Made by a program: the position numbers and the translations under genes
In this document: piece by piece, positions 6,319-12,282 of the stretch
How the letters are laid out: each line of letters opens with the position of its first letter
Numbering within the stretch: the stretch's first letter is position 1
Notes under the pieces: model-generated
What the model saw: the letters and a program-made list of their open reading frames with translations, nothing else
Database searches by the model: none
Told to the model about the DNA's origin: nothing
Assembly (NCBI GenBank): GCA_900557475.1
Contig: USTA01000008.1
Coordinates: 1-12,282 of the forward strand
DNA length: 12,282 bases
Direction: 5' to 3'
DNA from: an uncultured Clostridium sp.
GTDB taxonomy: Bacteria > Bacillota > Clostridia > TANB77 > CAG-508

Positions 6319-9300
6319 ATGGAACAAGCAAAGACAGAATTAAAAAGAATAAAAAATGTATTTAGTGATTATAGCTCGAATAGTTTTTCTTTTGCAGATG
6401 CAGAAATTCTAAATGTAAACCTATATAGAAAAACTAATAGATTGGAAATGTTTTTAAAAACAAATGACTATGTTAATATTTCTGAAATTTCTAATTTTGA
6501 AAAATATGCAGTAAAGAGATTTAATGTAGCAGGAGTCGAAATAAAAATAAATTCAGATGTAGAAGCTAAGCCTCCAATACAAGAAGATTGGACTAATATA
6601 ATTACATACTTTGGAAATAAAAATCCACTTGCAAGAGCGTTTTTGAAAAATAGTCAAGTCGATTTTGATAATAGTATAAATATTCATATAAAAGTAAAAG
6701 GCAAGGATATGCTAGAAAAGCAGGGAGTTAATTCTAAAATTTCAGAATATATAAAAGACATTTATGGAAAAGGATATAAAGTAAACTTTATAGAAGACAA
6801 TACTGCTGAATATGAAAAGACTCTTAAAGAGAAAAATCAAAGCATAATTCAAAACTTTGCAAAAGAAGCGGCAAAAAGTCAAGAAGTAGGAGTAGCAGAG
6901 AATAAGACAGCAGAAGTAAAAGAGAAGAAAGAATATAGTAATAAACCTAAAAATGAAACTAATAATAAAAAAGTAGAGGAAATAAAAAATAAAGAGCTAC
7001 CAAAAGAAGAAGTTTTAGAAGAGAATAGTCCTATTATTTATGGTAGAAACATGAATATAAGGGAAGAACCAATGAAAATAATTGATATATCAATAGATAC
7101 ATCAGATGTACAAATAATTGGAGAAATTGTAAATGTTCCAGACCCAACTGAACTTAAAAAAACAGGAAAGTTTTTATTTTCATTTGATGTATATGATGGA
7201 ACTAGTACAATAACTTGTAAAATTTTTGTACTTCCAGAGAAGAAAAAGCAAGTAGCAAGTAAATTAAAGGTTGGACAAGGTGTTAGAGTTGGAGGAAGAG
7301 CAGCATTTGATAATTTTGCTAAAGAAATAACCATAATAGGAAATACTGTTATTGAAGGAGAACCACTTAAAAAAGTATCAAGACAAGATAATGCTGAAGT
7401 TAAAAGAGTAGAACTTCATATGCATACTCAAATGAGTCAAATGGATGCGGTAACACCAGTAAAAGATTTAATAAAAAGAGCAATGAAATGGGGAATGAAA
7501 TCAATTGCGATAACAGACCATGGTGTTGTACAATCTTTCCCAGATGCACATAAAATGTTGGGTTATGATAACAAAGATATAAAAATAATTTATGGTGTAG
7601 AAGGATATTTAGTACCAGACAAAGACCCAATAGTTAGTAAAGGAAGAGGCCAAACTTTAGACGATACAACATATTGTGTATTTGACTTAGAAACAACAGG
7701 TATATCTTTTAGAACAGAAAAGATAACAGAAATAGGAATTATGAAGGTAAGAAATGGTGAAGTTATAGATACATTCGAAACATTCGTAAATCCAGAAAAG
7801 CCAATTCCTATGAGAGTTCAAGAGATAACAAACATAACTGATGATATGGTAAAAGATGCTCCAACAATAGAAGAACTAATGCCGAAAGTTTTAGAGTTTT
7901 TTGGAGATTCAGTTTTAGTTGCACATAATGCAGATTTTGACACAAGTTTTATAAAATATAATTGTGAAAAACTTGGCCTAAAATTTGATAATACATATTT
8001 AGATACATTAAGACTAGCGAAAGATTTATTTCCAGAATTTAAGAAATATAAATTGGGAATTATTGCAGAAAACTTGGGAATTAAAGTAGAAGTTGCACAT
8101 AGAGCGTTAGATGATGTAGATACAACTGTAAAAGTATTTAATGTAATGCTTCAAATGTTAAGAGATAAAGGTATAAAAACATTAGAAGAAATGGACAAAG
8201 AAGAAGGTGGAAAAGCTAATTATAAAAAGTTAAAGAGTTACCATACAATAATCTTAGCTAAAGATTATGTTGGACTAAGAAATTTATATAGGTTAGTTTC
8301 GCTTTCAAATATACACTATTTTTATAAAAGACCACTAATACTAAAGTCTTTGTTTAAAAAGTATTCAGAAGGACTAATAATGGGGTCGGCGTGTGACCAA
8401 GGAGAACTATATCAGGCAATATTAAATGGAAAATCGGATGAAGAGATAGAACAAATAGCAAAAGATTATGATTATTTAGAAATTCAACCAATTGGAAATG
8501 ATGAATACTTAGTAAGAAACGGAACAGTTCAAAGTGACGAAGATTTACGAAACATCGTAAGAAAAATTGTGGATTTAGGAGAAAAACTAAACAAACCTGT
8601 TTGTGCAACTTGTGATGTTCATTTTATGGATCCACAAGATGAAATATACAGAAGAATTCTGCAAGCAGGACAAGGTTATGATGATGCAGATATGCAAGCA
8701 CCATTATATTTAAGGACAACAGAAGAGATGCTTAAAGAATTTGAATACTTAGGAAAAGAAAAGGCATATGAAGTTGTTGTAACAAATACAAATAAAATCT
8801 CAGATATGTGTGAAAGGATAAGTCCTATTTCACCAGAAAAATGTCCGCCTCATATACCAGGATGTGAAGAAACAATTAAAGAAATAGGATATGGAAGAGC
8901 ACATGAACTATATGGAGAAAAATTACCACAAATAGTTCAAGAAAGATTAGACAAAGAACTAGACTCAATTATAAAAAATGGTTTCTCAGTTATGTACATA
9001 ATTGCTCAAAAATTAGTTTGGAAGTCAAATGAAGATGGATATATAGTAGGTTCAAGAGGTTCAGTAGGGTCTTCATTTGCTGCTAATATGACAGGAATAA
9101 CAGAAGTAAACTCACTGCCACCACATTACAGATGCCCAAATTGCAAGTATTCGGATTTTACAGACTATGGTGTAAAAAATGGATTTGACTTACCAGATAA
9201 AAACTGTCCTAATTGTGGGCATCCCTTAGCAAAAGACGGAATGGACATACCATTTGAAACTTTCCTTGGATTTAATGGTGATAAAGAACCAGATATTGAC

Positions 9301-10725
9301 TTAAACTTTTCGGGAGAATATCAGGCAAAAGCTCATAAATATACAGAAGTTATATTTGGAAAAGGCACTACATTTAAAGCAGGAACAGTTGGCACAGTTG
9401 CAGACAAAACTGCATTTGGATATGTAAAAAAGTATTATGAAGAAAGGGGTGTTCCTGTAAGTAATGCAGAAGTTGCAAGAGAGGCAAAAGGATGTACAGG
9501 AATAAAGAGAACAACAGGTCAGCATCCAGGAGGAATTATTGTTGTTCCAAAAGGAAGAGAAATATATGAATTTACACCTGTGCAGCATCCAGCAGATGAC
9601 CCTGAATCAGACATAATAACAACCCACTTTGATTACCACTCAATAGACCAAAACCTATTAAAACTAGATATACTAGGACATGATGATCCTACTGTTATAC
9701 GTATGTTATATGATTTAACAGGACTTGACCCAACAAAGGTTCCACTTGACGATAAAGCAACAATGTCGATATATTCTTCAACAGAAGCATTAGGTGTAAC
9801 ACCAGAGCAAATTCATTCAGAAGTAGGAACATTTGGAATTCCTGAATCAGGTACAAAATTTGTAAGAGGAATGCTTAAAGATACAAAGCCTACCACATTT
9901 GAAGAACTACTTAGAATATCAGGACTTTCACATGGTACTGATGTTTGGCTAGGGAATGCACAAGAACTTATTAATAATGGAACAGCTACATTAAGTGAAG
10001 TTATTTGTACACGTGACGATATAATGCTATATTTGATAAAACAAGGAATAGAGCCAAACACTTCATTTAAGATAATGGAGCTTGTGCGTAAAGGAAAAGT
10101 TGCAAAGGAACCAGAGAAATGGGCAAAATTTAAAGCAATAATGGAAGAAAATAATGTACCTAAATGGTATATAGACTCATGTAATAAAATAAAATATCTA
10201 TTTCCTAAAGCCCATGCAGCAGCATATGTAACAAATGCATTTAGAATCGCTTGGTATAAAGTTCATATTCCAAAAGCATATTACTGTGCATATTTTTCTA
10301 TAAGAGCAGATGCGTTTGACAGTGAAATAATGTGTAATGGAAAAGAAAAAGTAAAAAATGAAATGAAAAGAATAGAACTCTTAGGACAAGCAGCAACGCA
10401 AAAAGAAGGCGCAGAATATGAAACATTAGAAATTGTAAATGAAATGTATGAAAGAGGAATAGGATTTCTTCCAATAGACCTGTATAAATCAGATGCAACT
10501 AGGTTTAAAATGGAAGATGAAGGAATAAGACCACCATTAAATAGTATACCAGGCTTTGGAACAGTTGCAGCACAAGGGATAGAAGAAGCAAGAAAAGATG
10601 GAGAATTTATGTCAATAAATGACCTGAAATTAAGAGCAAAACTGGGAAAGAGTGGAATTGAATTACTTCAAAATGCAGGTTGCTTAAAAGGAATGAGCGA
10701 AAGTAATCAAATGAGTTTATTTTAA
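6319..10725 (+). CDS. polC: DNA polymerase III alpha subunit, Gram-positive PolC type
   Basis: PolC is the main replicative polymerase of low-GC Gram-positives, with built-in proofreading. The protein has 1468 residues, close to the roughly 1440 of B. subtilis. An N-terminal domain and a Lys/Glu-rich linker (to about 235) precede an OB fold (about 250-350). The PHP domain starts with HMHTQ (367-371) and is split by the exonuclease. The exonuclease shows FDLETTG (Asp456, Glu458), HNADFD (Asp541) and HRALDD (His594, Asp599). The polymerase core has GSRGSVGSS, a zinc knuckle (Cys939, Cys942, Cys963, Cys966), PDIDLNF with Asp992 and Asp994, and Asp1117 in LLKLDILGHDDP. The C-terminus QMSLF matches a beta-clamp binding motif. 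AAAGAGGT lies five bases before ATG 6319. All key residues are present, so the enzyme should be active. Confidence 0.98.
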   Translation: MEQAKTELKRIKNVFSDYSSNSFSFADAEILNVNLYRKTNRLEMFLKTNDYVNISEISNFEKYAVKRFNVAGVEIKINSDVEAKPPIQEDWTNIITYFGNKNPLARAFLKNSQVDFDNSINIHIKVKGKDMLEKQGVNSKISEYIKDIYGKGYKVNFIEDNTAEYEKTLKEKNQSIIQNFAKEAAKSQEVGVAENKTAEVKEKKEYSNKPKNETNNKKVEEIKNKELPKEEVLEENSPIIYGRNMNIREEPMKIIDISIDTSDVQIIGEIVNVPDPTELKKTGKFLFSFDVYDGTSTITCKIFVLPEKKKQVASKLKVGQGVRVGGRAAFDNFAKEITIIGNTVIEGEPLKKVSRQDNAEVKRVELHMHTQMSQMDAVTPVKDLIKRAMKWGMKSIAITDHGVVQSFPDAHKMLGYDNKDIKIIYGVEGYLVPDKDPIVSKGRGQTLDDTTYCVFDLETTGISFRTEKITEIGIMKVRNGEVIDTFETFVNPEKPIPMRVQEITNITDDMVKDAPTIEELMPKVLEFFGDSVLVAHNADFDTSFIKYNCEKLGLKFDNTYLDTLRLAKDLFPEFKKYKLGIIAENLGIKVEVAHRALDDVDTTVKVFNVMLQMLRDKGIKTLEEMDKEEGGKANYKKLKSYHTIILAKDYVGLRNLYRLVSLSNIHYFYKRPLILKSLFKKYSEGLIMGSACDQGELYQAILNGKSDEEIEQIAKDYDYLEIQPIGNDEYLVRNGTVQSDEDLRNIVRKIVDLGEKLNKPVCATCDVHFMDPQDEIYRRILQAGQGYDDADMQAPLYLRTTEEMLKEFEYLGKEKAYEVVVTNTNKISDMCERISPISPEKCPPHIPGCEETIKEIGYGRAHELYGEKLPQIVQERLDKELDSIIKNGFSVMYIIAQKLVWKSNEDGYIVGSRGSVGSSFAANMTGITEVNSLPPHYRCPNCKYSDFTDYGVKNGFDLPDKNCPNCGHPLAKDGMDIPFETFLGFNGDKEPDIDLNFSGEYQAKAHKYTEVIFGKGTTFKAGTVGTVADKTAFGYVKKYYEERGVPVSNAEVAREAKGCTGIKRTTGQHPGGIIVVPKGREIYEFTPVQHPADDPESDIITTHFDYHSIDQNLLKLDILGHDDPTVIRMLYDLTGLDPTKVPLDDKATMSIYSSTEALGVTPEQIHSEVGTFGIPESGTKFVRGMLKDTKPTTFEELLRISGLSHGTDVWLGNAQELINNGTATLSEVICTRDDIMLYLIKQGIEPNTSFKIMELVRKGKVAKEPEKWAKFKAIMEENNVPKWYIDSCNKIKYLFPKAHAAAYVTNAFRIAWYKVHIPKAYYCAYFSIRADAFDSEIMCNGKEKVKNEMKRIELLGQAATQKEGAEYETLEIVNEMYERGIGFLPIDLYKSDATRFKMEDEGIRPPLNSIPGFGTVAAQGIEEARKDGEFMSINDLKLRAKLGKSGIELLQNAGCLKGMSESNQMSLF

Positions 10726-10729
10726 AATA

Positions 10730-10757
10730 TATTAGGAAGACTAAAAGCTTTCTAATA
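10730..10757. repeat. Hairpin between polC and the small membrane protein gene
   Basis: TATTAGGAAG (10730-10739) pairs with CTTTCTAATA (10748-10757) in a ten-base-pair stem with one G-T wobble and an eight-base loop. It starts four bases after the polC stop. The bases that follow are AAATAAAAATG, not a T tract, so it is more likely an mRNA 3'-end or processing structure than an intrinsic terminator. Confidence 0.5.
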
Positions 10758-10781
10758 AAATAAAAATGTGAGGAAAAATAT

Positions 10782-11066
10782 ATGTGGTTTAATATTATAA
10801 TAGGGTATTTAATAATAATAAATATAGTTACAATGATACTAATGTACTGTGATATGAAAAAATTTATAAAAATAAAATCAAACAATATGAATATGATATA
10901 CTTAATTTTATCAATCATAGGTGGATTTGTTGGTGTCCTTGTAACATCTCAAATGTTTGGATTTAAAAGAGATGAAAAAATTATAAAAAAATGGATTCCA
11001 ATAATTGTATTTTTAGAAGTAGCAATAGGACTGACTATTTTTGCCAAAATACAAGGAATAATTTAA
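10782..11066 (+). CDS. Small membrane protein, divergent DUF1294-like
   Basis: This 94-residue protein is predicted to cross the membrane three times, at roughly residues 2-22, 39-60 and 71-90. The pattern resembles DUF1294, a family of small membrane proteins of unknown function: an Asn in the first helix (NIVTMILMYCD), an Asp just after it, a central GGFVG, a short basic loop (GFKRDEKIIKK), then a last helix. The Asp-Lys pair is here Asp-Met-Lys, and the His-Lys of the later loop is replaced, so the match is loose. GAGGA (10770-10774) precedes ATG 10782 by seven bases. It lies 56 bases after polC with only a hairpin between, so it may be read through from the operon. It is a real gene in my judgement; its function is unknown. 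Confidence 0.72.
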   Translation: MWFNIIIGYLIIINIVTMILMYCDMKKFIKIKSNNMNMIYLILSIIGGFVGVLVTSQMFGFKRDEKIIKKWIPIIVFLEVAIGLTIFAKIQGII

Positions 11067-11089
11067 TTTTAAAATATTGTTAAAAGTCC

Positions 11090-11119
11090 TTGACTTTTAA
11101 TAATCGGATGTACTAAAAT
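11090..11119 (+). promoter_or_regulatory. Sigma-A type promoter of the 322-residue protein gene
   Basis: TTGACT (11090-11095) and TAAAAT (11114-11119) are 18 bases apart. A TG at 11109-11110 lies three bases before the -10, one base off the ideal extended position. This suggests that the downstream gene is transcribed separately from polC, with a leader of about 55 bases. The palindrome TTACGTAA (11147-11154) lies in that leader. Confidence 0.6.
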
Positions 11120-11162
11120 ATAACTAGTAGAAAATAAAATACCAATTTACGTAACATAAAAC

Positions 11163-11171
11163 AAAGGAGGT
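11163..11171 (+). promoter_or_regulatory. Strong Shine-Dalgarno site AAAGGAGGT
   Basis: AAAGGAGGT is nearly complete in its match to the 16S anti-Shine-Dalgarno sequence and lies ten bases before ATG 11182. It is the strongest such site in the window, while the housekeeping genes use shorter ones. It fixes the start of the following gene and suggests high translation. Confidence 0.8.
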
Positions 11172-11181
11172 ACGTTTTACA

Positions 11182-12150
11182 ATGCCTAGACGTGGGATAG
11201 TAAACGTGAGAATGGTAATCACGGAAGAAAAAATTTTATCAAATATAGAAAAGGTTCAAAGATTAATTAATCCAAATAGCAAAAAGCAAATAATAGAATT
11301 AGATGACAACTCATATTTTAAGGATTTAGTAGAATCAATAAAAACCTATTTAGTAGAGTACCCAAAAAAGAAAAACTTTCCAAAAAGTGTTTATGATGCT
11401 GCGTACGAATTAGTAGAATATGCAACTAATCAATTTGAAGAAAATACAAAGCAAATTGAAGAGTTAATAAAACAAAGAGAAAATAATATAAAATTAGCTG
11501 CTATTTTAAAACAAACTTTAGCAATAGTTGAAGCAAAAGATGAAGAATGGAAAAAGACAGTGCAGAATATCCAAAAAGACTTTGCAGAAGATGTATTAGA
11601 AGCTTTGCAAGTAGTTGGTAGAGCACATGGAGAAACATCAGAAAACTATCAAGATGCTATAAAACTAATAAATGCAAGAATTGCAAACTTAGAATCGAAT
11701 TTACATATAGAAATAGATATGGAAAGAGTTGAAGATAGATCAAAAGCACTTAGCTATATAGGAATAGAAATAGCAGATGCATTAAAACTAATTCCTACAC
11801 CAGTTGCAGAGCCACCAAAAGTAGTTACACAAAATATAGATGAGCAAAAAACAAATGCAAAAGTTGAAGAAATAGTTGAAGACACTGTTATAACAGATAA
11901 TGTGATGTCAGGAAATAAAGTAAATGTAATAGCTAAAGAAGAACTAGTTCAAAATGTTAATGTAGCAAATGTTGCAAATACAGCAAATACTACTGAACAA
12001 AAGCCTAAGAAAGCAAAATCTTCTTTGTGGAATAAAATTAAAAATAGCAAAATTGTTAGAGCAGTAAAATATGCATTCAAAATAAAAGTAGTACTTCAAT
12101 TACCAGAAGCAATGCTACCAGAAGGAAATTCTAATGGAGAAAATAAATAA
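11182..12150 (+). CDS. Unrecognised protein with helical body and basic C-terminal tail
   Basis: I do not recognise a family for this 322-residue protein. Residues 1-200 look almost entirely helical and charged, with heptad-like stretches such as ATNQFEENTKQIEELIKQRE and a later NARIANLESNL, so coiled-coil or bundle folding is likely. Residues 205-272 form a low-complexity linker, with a Pro-rich TPVAEPPKVV and an Asn/Val/Ala/Thr repeat at 258-270. The tail from 274 is rich in Lys and Arg, starting KPKKAK and then SSLWNKIKNSKIVRAVKYAF. It could form an amphipathic helix that binds membrane or nucleic acid. No signal peptide, membrane helix or catalytic motif is seen. The gene has its own promoter and a near-perfect ribosome binding site, and its base usage matches its neighbours. 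A structural or envelope-associated role is only a guess. Confidence 0.75.
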   Translation: MPRRGIVNVRMVITEEKILSNIEKVQRLINPNSKKQIIELDDNSYFKDLVESIKTYLVEYPKKKNFPKSVYDAAYELVEYATNQFEENTKQIEELIKQRENNIKLAAILKQTLAIVEAKDEEWKKTVQNIQKDFAEDVLEALQVVGRAHGETSENYQDAIKLINARIANLESNLHIEIDMERVEDRSKALSYIGIEIADALKLIPTPVAEPPKVVTQNIDEQKTNAKVEEIVEDTVITDNVMSGNKVNVIAKEELVQNVNVANVANTANTTEQKPKKAKSSLWNKIKNSKIVRAVKYAFKIKVVLQLPEAMLPEGNSNGENK

Positions 12151-12178
12151 AAGGTTAATATAAAAACTATATAAATAA

Positions 12179-12228
12179 TTTATAAATTGTATAGGAAAAA
12201 AATAAAAAAATCCTATACAATTTATAAA
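12179..12228. terminator. Perfect 18-bp inverted repeat downstream, possible terminator
   Basis: TTTATAAATTGTATAGGA (12179-12196) is the exact reverse complement of bases 12211-12228, around a 14-base loop made almost wholly of A. It starts 28 bases after the stop of the 322-residue protein gene, where a terminator is expected. The + strand flank is A-rich and not T-rich. On the - strand the loop is T-rich, and the flank beyond the stem reads TTATTTATATAG. It may stop transcription from either side or protect the 3' end. From 12229 to the end of the window I see no gene. Confidence 0.6.
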
Positions 12229-12282
12229 AAATGTAATGTTACAATTGATGTGAAACAAAAATAGAATAGAAAAAAAGTGATT

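Noticed and set aside
10730..10757. Intrinsic terminator closing the polC operon
   Set aside because: The stem is good, but an A-rich run, not T residues, follows it on the + strand.
10607..10918. A 103-codon - strand hydrophobic frame overlapping the end of polC and the small membrane protein gene
   Set aside because: It is antisense to conserved PolC residues, and its Ile/Phe-rich translation is expected from reading AT-rich DNA backwards.
12229..12282. A promoter or gene start at the right edge
   Set aside because: No -35/-10 pair with suitable spacing and no ribosome binding site with a start codon could be found.

Overview
The window is strongly AT-rich, and all of its recognisable genes lie on the + strand. 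The cluster pyrH-frr-uppS-cdsA-rseP-polC, a Gram-positive type PolC replicase, clean Shine-Dalgarno sites, GTG and TTG as well as ATG starts, and A/T-rich codon choice point to a low-GC Firmicute, most likely an anaerobic member of the Clostridia. An uncultured gut lineage is plausible but cannot be proven from this sequence. Tryptophan is encoded by TGG, and TGA is not read as sense anywhere, so the code looks standard.

Region 1 (1-2260) is a Lon-like ATP-dependent protease of the AAA_32/COG1067 type. It starts before the window and is split by one frameshift near 1303 into an ATPase part and a protease part. Both parts are otherwise intact, including the Ser-Lys catalytic dyad. Region 2 (2261-2590) is a 330-base gap. 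It carries a terminator, a second long hairpin, a short palindrome between two GCACAC copies, and a hairpin with a GC-rich clamp. These are followed by an AT-rich stretch and a good sigma-A type promoter with an extended -10.

Region 3 (2591-10725) is a housekeeping operon: UMP kinase, ribosome recycling factor, undecaprenyl diphosphate synthase, CDP-diglyceride synthase, a site-2 (RseP-type) membrane protease and DNA polymerase III PolC. It joins nucleotide supply, translation, envelope lipid synthesis, membrane proteolysis and replication in a gene order known widely in Firmicutes. Two features are unusual. dxr and ispG, normally on either side of rseP, are absent, and the RseP homologue is only 251 residues long and seems to lack the PDZ domain.

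Region 4 (10726-12282) holds a small three-helix membrane protein resembling a divergent DUF1294 protein. It is followed by an unrecognised 322-residue protein with its own promoter and the strongest ribosome binding site in the window. That protein has a helical body, a low-complexity linker and a basic, probably amphipathic tail. The region ends in a perfect 18-bp inverted repeat. No CRISPR, insertion sequence, tRNA or rRNA was seen.
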